64,000 nucleotides of DNA from Pseudomonas sp. Os17. GTDB lineage: Bacteria; Pseudomonadota; Gammaproteobacteria; Pseudomonadales; Pseudomonadaceae. Where the stretch lies: NCBI RefSeq assembly GCF_001547895.1, contig NZ_AP014627.1:499501-563500 (forward strand). The letters are read 5' to 3'. Positions 1-8,139 of this stretch are shown piece by piece. Positions within the stretch are counted from its first letter, which is position 1, and each line of letters opens with the position of its first letter. Under the pieces are notes generated by a model. The model ran no database searches, was not told the DNA's origin, and was given only the letters and a program-made list of their open reading frames with translations. A program made the position numbers and the translations under genes.

Positions 1-1056
1 GCCGTCCCAGACATGGGGCGGCAGCGCCTGGTCGGGGTTGTCGGCACTCAGGGCCAGCCAGCAGAACGCCGCTTCCAGGGCTCCGGCGGCGCCCAGGGTG
101 TGGCCGCTCATCGGCTTGGTCGAGGAGCAGGGCAGGCCCTCGGGGAACAGCTGGGCCACCGCCAGGCTTTCCATGGCGTCGTTGTGCTGGGTGGCGGTGC
201 CGTGCAGGTTCAGGTAGTCGATCTGCTGCGGCTGCAGGCCGGCGCTGCGCAGCGCCAGGCCCATGGCCTGCAAGGCACCGCGGCCATCGGGGGCCGGGGC
301 GGAAATATGGTAGGCATCGGAGCTGGCGCCACCGCCGAGCAGGGCCACAGGGGCGTCGCCGGCGGCCTCCCTGCTCATCAGGAACAGCACTGCCGCCTCG
401 CCGATGTTGATCCCGTCACGGTTGCGCGAGAACGGATTGCAGCGCTGCCCGGACACCGCTTCCAGGGCGCTGAAGCCGTTCAGGGTGAGCTTGCACAGGC
501 TGTCGACCCCGCCGCACAGCACGGCGTCGCACAGGCCCAGGTCCAGCAGGCGCCGGGCGCTGATCAGGGCCCGGGCGCTGGAGGTGCAGGCGGTGGAAAT
601 CACATAGGCCGGGCCGCACAGTTGCAGCCAGTCGGCAAGAAAGTTGGCCGGCGCGCTGAGTTCCTGCTGGCGGTAGTCGTAGTCCGCCGGGAATTGCCGG
701 TCCTGCAGATAGCGGGCAATGCCGCGGCTGGCCTCGTCGATGCCCGAGGTGCTGGTGCCCAGGACGATGCCGATGCGGCCGCGGCCGTAGCGCCGGATCG
801 CCTGGCGGATGTCGTCCTCGATCTGCAGCGTGGCCTCCAACAACAGCTGGTTGTTGCGGCTGCTCTGCGCCTGCAGCCCGGCGGGCATGCTGGCCAGCGC
901 GCCGCGCACCGCCGCCACCGGCAGGCTGCGGTCGGGCACCCAGTGGCTTTCGGCGCGCAGGCCCGAGCAGTCCCCGGCCCACAGGCTGCGGGCGACTTCC
1001 CGGCGATTGCGCCCCAGGGCGCAGATCACTCCGAGGGCATTGAGGTAGGCCGTCAT
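1..1056 (-). CDS. beta-ketoacyl-ACP synthase of the aryl-polyene cluster (3' end cut by window edge)
   Basis: This is a condensing enzyme of the KAS I/II (FabF-like) family that would extend the polyene chain on an acyl carrier protein. Reading leftwards from ATG at 1056, the frame is open to the window edge for 352 codons, so the C-terminus is missing. The nucleophile is Cys157 in the motif STACTSSARA. A first histidine follows in LHGTATQ and a second in SGHTLGAAGA, so the Cys-His-His triad is complete. The start overlaps the stop of the upstream lipoprotein gene as ATGA, which indicates translational coupling. The position at the distal end of an operon with ACPs, dehydratase and exporter fits the elongating ketosynthase of an aryl-polyene system. 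Confidence 0.9.
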   Translation of the reverse strand, partial: MTAYLNALGVICALGRNRREVARSLWAGDCSGLRAESHWVPDRSLPVAAVRGALASMPAGLQAQSSRNNQLLLEATLQIEDDIRQAIRRYGRGRIGIVLGTSTSGIDEASRGIARYLQDRQFPADYDYRQQELSAPANFLADWLQLCGPAYVISTACTSSARALISARRLLDLGLCDAVLCGGVDSLCKLTLNGFSALEAVSGQRCNPFSRNRDGINIGEAAVLFLMSREAAGDAPVALLGGGASSDAYHISAPAPDGRGALQAMGLALRSAGLQPQQIDYLNLHGTATQHNDAMESLAVAQLFPEGLPCSSTKPMSGHTLGAAGALEAAFCWLALSADNPDQALPPHVWDG

Positions 1057-1538
1057 GGCATGCCCCCGGTGCTCAGTGGGCTGATGTGGTAATGCGGGCC
1101 TTGGGGCAGGTTCAACTCGAAATCCAGAGGTTGTTGATAGTCAATCCGCCAGCGTGGGCCGAGGGTGCGTCGAGTGCCTTGCTCAAGGGCGCCGGGGTAG
1201 TTGGCCCGCAGTTCGGCCTTGGGGGTGAGGGCGAACAGCAAGGCGGCGAACAGCTCCCGAGCTTCCGGGTTGGGCGGTAGCAGACCGTCGGCCTGCCAGT
1301 GGCCGGCCACCAGGCGCTGGCGGGCCTGGGGGATGCCCAGGGGGTCCATCAGCGACCAGCGCAGCTCCGGGCCTTCGGCCTGGATCACCAGCAGCCAGTC
1401 CTGGCGTTGTCCGTCGGCCTGGCGCTCGACATGCAGCTGCAATGGCAACGCCAGGGTGGGCATGCGCTCGGGCAGCGGAGCCTGACTGACGCAAGCGCTC
1501 AGCAACAGGACACAACCGAGCAGCAGAGCGCGGATCAT
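1053..1538 (-). CDS. DUF3261-type lipoprotein of the aryl-polyene cluster
   Basis: A 161-residue predicted lipoprotein. The N-terminus is a short hydrophobic signal ending in the lipobox LSAC with Cys16, followed by a soluble domain with no catalytic motif that I recognise. Small lipoproteins of the DUF3261 type are regular members of aryl-polyene clusters; that assignment rests on length, the lipobox and location. It is probably outer-membrane or periplasmic and helps deliver or anchor the polyene lipid together with the LolA-like carrier and the MMPL exporter of the same operon. It overlaps both neighbours by 4 nt (ATGA), so all three are co-translated. Confidence 0.8.
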   Translation of the reverse strand: MIRALLLGCVLLLSACVSQAPLPERMPTLALPLQLHVERQADGQRQDWLLVIQAEGPELRWSLMDPLGIPQARQRLVAGHWQADGLLPPNPEARELFAALLFALTPKAELRANYPGALEQGTRRTLGPRWRIDYQQPLDFELNLPQGPHYHISPLSTGGMP

Positions 1539-2296
1539 GCCGACTCACCTGCCCCGGCAACGCTGGCATCCAGAGGCTTGCGCGCCACCACGTTGACCAG
1601 GGTTTCCTCGCGTTGGCCCACCGGCGGCGGCTGGCGCAGACCGAGGCGCTCCAGCAGGCCGAAGTCCTTGGCGCGGCTCCACCACAGGTAGGGATAAGAC
1701 ACGTTCTGCGGGCCGAATTCAAAGCCCTGCCGACGAATCATCTGCAAATATTCGGCGGCGCTTTTCTGCACATGCATCGGATGGCGGAACAGCCAGCGGA
1801 TCACCCAGGTATCGATGTAGGCCTCGGTGGATTCGGCGAACAGCAGGTAGCCCCCAGGCTTGAGCACCCGGTAGAACTCGGCCAGGGCCTTTTCCTGTTC
1901 CACCAGGTGATGGAAGGTCTGGTGGCAGAACAGCAGGTCGACACTGGCGTCGGCCAGTTGCAGGGTCGCGCAGTCGCTGCCGATCAGCTCCACCTGCAAT
2001 TGCTGGCGCCGGGCTTCTTCGGCGCTGAGCTTTAGGCTGTGAGGGTCGGCGTCGATGCCGATCAGGCGCTGCGGGGCGAACACCTGGCGCAGGTGCTGGA
2101 ACGACTTGCCCTGGCCGCAGCCGGCATCCAGCAGCACCGGATGGGCGGGCGGCTCGCCGTCGAACAGCGAGCGCAGGTCGTTGATTGCCACCCGCAGCAC
2201 ATGGTGCTGCCAGGTGTGGCTGCGCAGGAACCAGAAACCGAAGCGGGTTTCCTCGACGTAGCTGGGGCTCAGGTACTGGTCGCTTTGCTCGCTCAT
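1535..2296 (-). CDS. class I SAM-dependent methyltransferase
   Basis: A 253-residue Rossmann-fold methyltransferase. The S-adenosylmethionine loop is LLDAGCGQG (about residues 55-63), followed by the acidic motif GIDAD and the post-loop segment FCHQTFHHL. In aryl-polyene pathways a methyltransferase of this class methylates the aryl head group, and that is the inferred role here; the substrate cannot be read from sequence. It overlaps the flavin oxidoreductase upstream by 4 nt (ATGA) and the lipoprotein gene downstream by 4 nt. Confidence 0.88.
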   Translation of the reverse strand: MSEQSDQYLSPSYVEETRFGFWFLRSHTWQHHVLRVAINDLRSLFDGEPPAHPVLLDAGCGQGKSFQHLRQVFAPQRLIGIDADPHSLKLSAEEARRQQLQVELIGSDCATLQLADASVDLLFCHQTFHHLVEQEKALAEFYRVLKPGGYLLFAESTEAYIDTWVIRWLFRHPMHVQKSAAEYLQMIRRQGFEFGPQNVSYPYLWWSRAKDFGLLERLGLRQPPPVGQREETLVNVVARKPLDASVAGAGESA

Positions 2297-3540
2297 GCCA
2301 CGTCCCTCGCGCAGACTTCCGACAGGGCCTTGAGCCGGCGCTTGGGCTCGCTGACGAAGGGGTTGCGTTCATCCCAGGCGTAACCGGCGAGGATCGAACT
2401 GATCATGCGGCGGATTTCCGGCGAGCTGCCCGGGTGGTAGATCACGTCCTGGAAGGTGCCGGCGTACCAGCCCTCGACGTAGCAGCGGAAGGTGTCGACG
2501 CCGCGCTTGAGCGGCTCGGCGAACTCGCTCGCCCAGTCGACGCTTTCGCCCTGCAACTGCCGGTGCAGCACGGCGGCGGCCATGCTCGACGAGCGCATGG
2601 CGATGGTCACCCCGGAGGAGAACACCGGATCGAGGAACTCCGCGGCATTGCCCAGCAGGGCGAAGCCCGGGCCGTGCAGGGTGGTGACGTTGGCCGAGTA
2701 GCCGCCGATGGTCCGCGCCGGGGTGTCCCATTCGGCGTTTTCCAGGACCCTGGCCAGGCTCGGGGTTTGCTCGATGAAACCGCGCAGGCAGGCGTCCAGG
2801 TCGCCATCGCGCCCGGCGAAGTGTTCATCGGCGGCCACCACGCCCACCGAACAGCGGCCGTTGCTGAAGGGGATGCTCCAGAACCAGATGTCGCGGTGTT
2901 CCGGGTGGGTGGTGATGAGGATCTTGTTGCGGTCGAAATGCTCGCAGTCGATGCGGTCTTCGACATGGGTGAACACCGCCCGGCGTACCGGGAAGTTCGA
3001 CGGCGCCTCCAGCTCCAGCAGGCGCGGCAGCACCCGGCCGTAGCCGCTGGCGTCGAGGATGAAGTCGGCTTCGATGCGGTACTGGCTGCCGTCCTCGCGA
3101 CGGCAGTCGAGCTGCGGCAACGGCCGCGCCACGTCCACCGCGATGATCTCCTCGCCGTAGCGGATCTCGACCCCTTGCAGCGCCGCCTGATCGGCCAGCA
3201 GCTTGTCGAAGTCGGCGCGCTGCACCTGGAAGGTGGTGGGCTTGCCGTGGCTGAAGGTGTCGCCGAAATCGAAGGTGCTGTAGTGCTCGCCCCAGGCGAA
3301 CGCCGCGCCGTTTTTCAACTGGAACCCGGCGGCCTGCACGGCCTCCAGCATCCCGGCTTCCTCGACGAAATCCAGGCAGTGGGACAGCAGGCTTTCGCCG
3401 ATGGAGAAACGCGGGAAATGTTGCCGCTCGACGATCAGCACGTCGTGGCCCTGGCGCTTGAGCAGCGCGGCCGCGATGGCCCCCGAGGGGCCGGCACCGA
3501 TCACCACGACCTGGCGACGTTGCATTTCAACTGTTGGCAC
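2293..3540 (-). CDS. FAD-dependent oxidoreductase with halogenase signatures
   Basis: A 415-residue flavoprotein of the PHBH/halogenase superfamily. The FAD-binding GxGxxG lies at about residues 15-20 (GAGPSG). The segment FPRFSIGESLL (43-52) is followed by GFQLKNGAAFAWG, whose Lys76 aligns by eye with the catalytic lysine of flavin-dependent phenol and pyrrole halogenases. A WxWxIP motif is present as W219-F-W221-S-I223-P224; this motif is characteristic of flavin-dependent halogenases. The later FAD motif reads GNAAEFLDP. It lies between the Kef-like protein and the methyltransferase in the operon. Brominated aryl polyenes (xanthomonadins) are known, so halogenation of the aryl ring is plausible but unproven. 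A plain aryl hydroxylase or reductase is the alternative. Confidence 0.85.
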   Translation of the reverse strand: MPTVEMQRRQVVVIGAGPSGAIAAALLKRQGHDVLIVERQHFPRFSIGESLLSHCLDFVEEAGMLEAVQAAGFQLKNGAAFAWGEHYSTFDFGDTFSHGKPTTFQVQRADFDKLLADQAALQGVEIRYGEEIIAVDVARPLPQLDCRREDGSQYRIEADFILDASGYGRVLPRLLELEAPSNFPVRRAVFTHVEDRIDCEHFDRNKILITTHPEHRDIWFWSIPFSNGRCSVGVVAADEHFAGRDGDLDACLRGFIEQTPSLARVLENAEWDTPARTIGGYSANVTTLHGPGFALLGNAAEFLDPVFSSGVTIAMRSSSMAAAVLHRQLQGESVDWASEFAEPLKRGVDTFRCYVEGWYAGTFQDVIYHPGSSPEIRRMISSILAGYAWDERNPFVSEPKRRLKALSEVCARDVA

Positions 3541-4717
3541 TGGGGCTCCTTGCCGGTTTGGCGATGTTCAGATTCAAGGGGGCAGCGTGGGTCGCTGCCG
3601 GGGGCGTTCGGTGCATCCCGGCCAGGGCCGGCAGCAGGGTGGCGATCAGGCCCATGAGCATCAGCGCGAAGTACAGCGCCGGGCTGATCAGCTGTTGTTG
3701 CAGCAGCAGGTTGAGAAAGACGATCTCGCTCAAGCCGCGAATGTTCAGCAGCAGGCTTTCCCGCCAGCGGCTGGCGCCCGTGAAGGAGGCGCCGGCCCAG
3801 CGCAGGCCCAGCCAGTTGCCCAGCAGCTTGCTGGCAATCGGCAGCACCAGCAGCGCTGCCAGTTGCACCCAGCCGAGGCTGTCCATGGCGCTGTGCACAT
3901 TGATCTGCACGATGCCGAACGTGAGGATCAGCGGGATGGCGATGCTGCTCTGCAAGCGGTTCATCCAGGCAGCCTTTAACGGCAGCACCAGCGGCAGCTT
4001 GAGGGCGGCCATGCACAGCAGGTAGCCGATGCCGAAGATCAGCGCATTGAGCTTGTAGTGCTCGGCCACCACCAGCAGGCCGAAGAACCCCAGGCTGTGC
4101 AGCAGCGGCTGGCGCAGGCCCAGGCCACGCAGCAGCAACGGCAGGCAGGCGCCGGCCAGGGGCAGCAGCAGGCTGCTCAGGTGCAGGCTGCCCTGGGCCA
4201 GGGCGAACAGGCTCCAGCAGGTCAGGTCGATGAGGATCGCCGTCTGCACCAGGCGCCGGGTGGCGGCGGGCGGGTACTGGATGTGCCGCAGGTACAGGTA
4301 GAGCACCGGGATCGCCGTGATGGCGAACAGCAGGCCCACCGCCAGGGAGCTGATCCAGGGTTGCGCCGGCAGCAGCCAGAAGGCCGTGGCCAGGCCGCAG
4401 GCGAAGGGAATGCCGAAGCTCGGCACGGCGATCTTCAGGCTCTGGCGATCCAGGCGCAGGTCGATCACGTCGCTGAGGATATGCCCCAGCAACAGGGCGA
4501 AGCTCAGGCCGTACAGGTGCTTGAGCCACTGCGGCGCCACCAGTTGCGCGCCGTCAAGCTGCCAGTGCGGCTCGATCCATAGCAGCATCAGCAGGGGCAG
4601 GCCGAAGGTCGCCAGCAGCAGTTGGCTGACGATCGGGATCAGGCCCAGGTGCCGCCCGAGATGGGTGGCCAGGGCGAACAGCCCCAGGACCAGCAGCCAG
4701 AACAGCAGGATCAGCAT
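3527..4717 (-). CDS. Kef/NhaP-like cation:proton antiporter-type membrane protein
   Basis: A 396-residue polytopic inner-membrane protein with about a dozen hydrophobic segments and a hydrophilic C-terminal tail. The architecture, and fragments such as LSDVIDLRLD and the late RGLSEIVFLNLLLQQ, resemble the CPA (Kef/NhaP) monovalent cation:proton antiporters, although the pore aspartates are not obvious. The start at 4717 was chosen because it gives a normal membrane N-terminus and overlaps the MMPL exporter stop by 7 nt. The downstream end overlaps the flavin oxidoreductase by 14 nt. Its role in pigment biosynthesis is unknown; ion or pH homeostasis coupled to export is one possibility. Confidence 0.75.
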   Translation of the reverse strand: MLILLFWLLVLGLFALATHLGRHLGLIPIVSQLLLATFGLPLLMLLWIEPHWQLDGAQLVAPQWLKHLYGLSFALLLGHILSDVIDLRLDRQSLKIAVPSFGIPFACGLATAFWLLPAQPWISSLAVGLLFAITAIPVLYLYLRHIQYPPAATRRLVQTAILIDLTCWSLFALAQGSLHLSSLLLPLAGACLPLLLRGLGLRQPLLHSLGFFGLLVVAEHYKLNALIFGIGYLLCMAALKLPLVLPLKAAWMNRLQSSIAIPLILTFGIVQINVHSAMDSLGWVQLAALLVLPIASKLLGNWLGLRWAGASFTGASRWRESLLLNIRGLSEIVFLNLLLQQQLISPALYFALMLMGLIATLLPALAGMHRTPPAATHAAPLNLNIAKPARSPSANS

Positions 4718-7053
4718 GGGCCGCGCTCCGCCTCGGGCGTCGGGTGCGGCGTGTGGCCGGCCCAGGGCGCGAGGATAAAGCTGAAGGCCAGCCCCAGGCT
4801 CACCGCCAGCCCGAAGTTGCTCACCGCCGGGGTGCTGGACACCGCCAGCAGGCCGAACGACAGCCAGGTGGTCAGGGCCGCCAGCAGGGTGCCCAGCAGG
4901 CTCACCGCGGCACCGCCGATCTGCTCGCGCATGAGGATCGCGTAGTCGACACTGATGGCCGTCACCAGCAACAGGCCAAACAGGCTGAACAGGGTCAGGG
5001 GCTGGCCCAGCCAGCCGAGGCTGGCCAGGCTGCACAAGGCGGCCAGCAGCGGCAGCGCCACCAGGCGCAAGGCGCCCCCGAAGCCGAAGGGCAGGATCAG
5101 CAGCAGGACGATCAGCACACAGGAGGCCAGCTTGAGTTCGGCGGCGCTGACCTGGGTCGCGGCGAACACCCGGTTCAATTCACCGAGGCGGTCCACCAGT
5201 TGCACCCCGGGCAGATCGTCGGCCTGAACCCGCAGCAGGGCGGCGTCGTTCAACCCTTGCAGGCTGACCATGGCGGCCACGCCGTCGGCATTGGGCCCCA
5301 GCCACAATGGGCGATAGGGTTCGGCCAGGGGGCCGTTGAGGGCGCTGTCGATATCGCTGGGCGGCAGTTCCTGCAGTTGCTGCAACTCGGCCTGCAACGC
5401 CTCCAGGGGCACGCCCAGGGCCAGCAGTGGCTGCCAGAACTGCGGCAGTTGCTGCAGCGCCTGGCGCAGCCGCTGCTGGTCCCGGGCCTGGCTGAGCAGT
5501 TGCTCCAGGGACAGGTAGCCCTTGAGCTTGCCCAGGTTCACTAGTTGCTGCAGGCGTTCGTCCAGGGCGCCCAGACGTTGCAGCAATTGCTCCTGGCTGG
5601 CCGCGCGCACCAGAAAGAACTGGCTGGTGGGTTGATAGCCGGTGATCCGGGCAATGGCCTGGGCCTCTTGCAGCAGTTGCGGCGGTGCGCCGACCCACTG
5701 GCGGATATCGTTCTTGCTTTCCAGTTGCCACAGGCCGCCCGCGCAGAACAGCGCCAACAGGGCCAGCAGCGCCGGGCTCGGCACACGCTTGAGCAGCGCT
5801 TCACGCACCCTGAGCAACGCTTCGGCGACCCGCAGCGGCCATTGCGCCGGACGCAGTTCGACGCCCTTGAGCAGCGCCGGCAGCAGGCACACCGCCGACA
5901 GGTAGGCCCCCAGCAGGCCGGCGGCGGAGAACGCGGCGATCTGGGTCAGGGCCGGGAACGGGGTCCAGGCCAGGGCCAGGTAACCGATGCAACTGGTGAT
6001 CAGGCTCAGGCTCAGCCCCGGCAGGGTCAGGCGCAGGGCCGGCCAGCTGCGCCAGGGCTTCAGGCTCCAGCTCTTGGACAGGTAGTGCAGCGGGTAGTCG
6101 ACGGCCACGCCGATCAGGCTCGACCCCAGCACCAGGGTCATCACGTGCATGTGGCCGAACAGGGCGACACAGGCCACCGCGCCGAACAGCATGCCCACCA
6201 GCACCGGAACGAAGGCCAGCAAGGCCCGCCAGCGGCGGAAGGCCAGGAGCAGCAGCAACAGGATTCCCAGGGTCGCGCCACCGCCGACCCAGGTGATCTC
6301 GCGGCTGGCTTGCTGCTGACCGTTGGCGGCGTACAGCAGGCCACTGGCGGCCAGCAGCTGGACCCCGCCCTGGCTCGCCTGTTCCCGGCTGTGGCGCAGC
6401 AGCTCGGCCACTTGCAGGGGCAACTGCATGTCGAACGCGTTGCCGCGGGTATGGGCCCGCAGCAGCACCCAGTGCCGGCCCTCGGCTTCGGCCACCAGGG
6501 CGCCGCTGCCGATATCCAGCTGCACCGCGCCATGTTGCGGCTGGCTGTTCTGGATGCGTCCGGTCAGGCCCAGCCAGTCATCCTGGCTCGGCACCAGGGA
6601 GAAGCCGGCAAAGGGGTCGAACAGGCTTTGCACCCGCTGCTCGATGAACGCCTGGGGCTGGTTGATCAACTGCTCCCGGTCCTTGGCCGCGAGCATCGCC
6701 AGTCGTCCTTGGAGCAATTGCTTGCGCAAGGCCGGCAGGTCGGCCTCAAGGTTCCACTGCACCTTGTCGAACAGCCCGCTGGCCTGCCACTGCTCGGCCA
6801 ACTGGCGGGCCATGTTCAGCGCCTGCGGGCGCTCGGCGTGACCCACCAGCACCAGGATTTCCCGGTTCAGCGGCTCTTGCATGCGTTGTTCGGCCTGCAG
6901 CTCCAGGGCATCGGGAGCGGTGCCGGGCACCAGTTCCATGAGGTTGGCCGACAGCGGCGCGCCGTGGCGCCATTGCCAGGCACCCAGGGCCAGCACCGCC
7001 AGCAGCAGGATCAGGAAAGCACGGGGCAGCCAGCGTTCACTCGGCAAAATCAT
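4711..7053 (-). CDS. MMPL/RND-family exporter
   Basis: A 780-residue RND-superfamily transporter of the MMPL type. There is one N-terminal transmembrane helix, a large periplasmic loop, a first cluster of helices (around residues 250-400), a second periplasmic loop and a second cluster near the C-terminus, so the protein has the duplicated RND layout in compact form. Such proteins sit in aryl-polyene clusters and are thought to move the finished polyene lipid across the inner membrane. It overlaps the LolA-like gene upstream by 17 nt and the Kef-like gene downstream by 7 nt. The pairing with a LolA-like carrier supports an export relay to the outer membrane. Confidence 0.9.
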   Translation of the reverse strand: MILPSERWLPRAFLILLLAVLALGAWQWRHGAPLSANLMELVPGTAPDALELQAEQRMQEPLNREILVLVGHAERPQALNMARQLAEQWQASGLFDKVQWNLEADLPALRKQLLQGRLAMLAAKDREQLINQPQAFIEQRVQSLFDPFAGFSLVPSQDDWLGLTGRIQNSQPQHGAVQLDIGSGALVAEAEGRHWVLLRAHTRGNAFDMQLPLQVAELLRHSREQASQGGVQLLAASGLLYAANGQQQASREITWVGGGATLGILLLLLLAFRRWRALLAFVPVLVGMLFGAVACVALFGHMHVMTLVLGSSLIGVAVDYPLHYLSKSWSLKPWRSWPALRLTLPGLSLSLITSCIGYLALAWTPFPALTQIAAFSAAGLLGAYLSAVCLLPALLKGVELRPAQWPLRVAEALLRVREALLKRVPSPALLALLALFCAGGLWQLESKNDIRQWVGAPPQLLQEAQAIARITGYQPTSQFFLVRAASQEQLLQRLGALDERLQQLVNLGKLKGYLSLEQLLSQARDQQRLRQALQQLPQFWQPLLALGVPLEALQAELQQLQELPPSDIDSALNGPLAEPYRPLWLGPNADGVAAMVSLQGLNDAALLRVQADDLPGVQLVDRLGELNRVFAATQVSAAELKLASCVLIVLLLILPFGFGGALRLVALPLLAALCSLASLGWLGQPLTLFSLFGLLLVTAISVDYAILMREQIGGAAVSLLGTLLAALTTWLSFGLLAVSSTPAVSNFGLAVSLGLAFSFILAPWAGHTPHPTPEAERGPC

Positions 7054-7717
7054 GTTGCTCCGTCGCGCTCAGCGGCTCGGCGCTGCTGCTGTCCTGCATG
7101 ATCAGCAGGGTGCGGTCGCCCTGGGCTTCCAGCAGTTCGATGCGTTGCACCAGTGCGCCGCCGTCGATGTTGATCTGGTTGAAGATCTGTTTCAGCAGCA
7201 GGGAGCGGGGGATCAACTGCAGGTGCCAGTCTTCGGCGCTGCCTTGCAGCTTGAGCTCGAAGTCCCGTTGCAGGCCGCTGCTGTCGCCTTGCAGCACGGC
7301 CAGGAACAGGCGGTTCTGCTCGGCCCCGGCGCTCTTGCCGGGGAGCATCTGCCAGCCGCCGGCATCGCGCCGGGCAATGCCTTGGGCGGTGATGCGGTAG
7401 TCCTGTTGCAGCGGGGTTTGCAGCAGCCACAGCAGGCCGTGGTTTTTCGCCAGGACGAAGTGGCCCTTGCTGGTCAGCGGCTGGGGCAGGGCACGCAGGT
7501 GTTTCTCCTGGACGAAGCGGCCGTGGATCACCTCCGGCCGCGCCAGCTGATCGCTCAGCTGTTGCAGGTCGAAGGCCTGGGCCAGGCCCGGAACACAGCA
7601 CAGCACCCAGAGTGCAGGCGCGAGCTTGCTCGCGAACCGCCGCAGTACGGTGCGCAGCGCCGAGCACTGGGCAGACAGGCCGACCCGCTTCGCGAGCAAG
7701 CTCGCTCCCACGGTCAC
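7037..7717 (-). CDS. LolA-like outer-membrane lipoprotein carrier, start inside a REPIN
   Basis: A 226-residue periplasmic protein related to LolA; inferred role is shuttling the polyene lipid or a lipoprotein from the MMPL exporter to the outer membrane. The only sensible start is GTG at 7717, which overlaps the thioesterase stop as GTGA. The first 30 or so codons are encoded by the REPIN at 7618-7711, so the signal peptide is odd: a long polar lead, the charged VLRRFASK segment, a hydrophobic core, and cleavage after GLAQA before FDLQQL. The mature part shows the LolA-like pattern HGRFVQEKHL. A second in-frame GTG at 7711 is an alternative start. The mature domain call is solid; the N-terminus is uncertain. 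Confidence 0.82.
   Translation of the reverse strand: MTVGASLLAKRVGLSAQCSALRTVLRRFASKLAPALWVLCCVPGLAQAFDLQQLSDQLARPEVIHGRFVQEKHLRALPQPLTSKGHFVLAKNHGLLWLLQTPLQQDYRITAQGIARRDAGGWQMLPGKSAGAEQNRLFLAVLQGDSSGLQRDFELKLQGSAEDWHLQLIPRSLLLKQIFNQINIDGGALVQRIELLEAQGDRTLLIMQDSSSAEPLSATEQHDFAE
7618..7711. repeat. REPIN (pair of inverted REP sequences) overlapping a gene start
   Basis: Two inverted copies of a Pseudomonas REP core, GCGAGCTTGCTCGCGAA at about 7620-7636 and TTCGCGAGCAAGCTCGC at about 7690-7706, flank a spacer of about 53 bases. This is the arrangement of a REPIN, normally an intergenic non-autonomous element mobilised by RAYT transposases. Here it lies entirely inside the 5' coding part of the LolA-like gene. 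Confidence 0.85.
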
Positions 7718-8139
7718 GGCAGGGCCCTCGCGACGGCGTCGGTGAAGACCTTGGGCGAGGCCAGCTGCATCTCCCGGCTGGCGATCTCCACCGCCACCTG
7801 CACCGAGCTGGCGCGGGTCAGGCGCTCGCCACTGGCCAGGTCGGTGATCAGGTAGTTGATCTTCAGGCGGTTCTCCCACTCCACCAGGCTGGCGCGCACG
7901 TTCAGGGTCTGGCCGAACACCGCGCCGCGCACGTAGCGCAGTTGCAGGTCGATCACCGGCCAGGCGTAGCCGGATTCGAGCATCTGGTTGTAGTTGTGGC
8001 CGAGCTTGTCCAGCAGGGCGCAGCGGGCCACTTCCAGGTACTTGACGTAATGCCCGTGCCAGACGACGTGCATGGTGTCGACGTCGAAGAACGGCACCAG
8101 CACCTGGGTGTCGGCGTGGATCACTCCCTTGCTACGCAT
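7714..8139 (-). CDS. hotdog-fold acyl-CoA thioesterase
   Basis: A 141-residue single-domain hotdog thioesterase of the 4-hydroxybenzoyl-CoA thioesterase/YbgC type. The signature is FFDVDTMHVVWHGHYVKYLE near residues 17-36, with the catalytic Asp in the VD pair and the following His/Tyr residues of the active-site helix. In aryl-polyene clusters such a thioesterase is thought to release or edit acyl intermediates on the carrier proteins. Its start overlaps the ammonia-lyase stop by 8 nt and its stop overlaps the LolA-like start (GTGA). Confidence 0.9.
   Translation of the reverse strand: MRSKGVIHADTQVLVPFFDVDTMHVVWHGHYVKYLEVARCALLDKLGHNYNQMLESGYAWPVIDLQLRYVRGAVFGQTLNVRASLVEWENRLKINYLITDLASGERLTRASSVQVAVEIASREMQLASPKVFTDAVARALP

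Noticed and set aside
13..1092. Long open frame on the plus strand opposite the ketosynthase gene (359 codons)
   Set aside because: It is the mirror of the real gene in GC-rich DNA: Gly/Ala/Gln-rich, no domain, no ribosome-binding site, while the opposite strand has a full ketosynthase triad.
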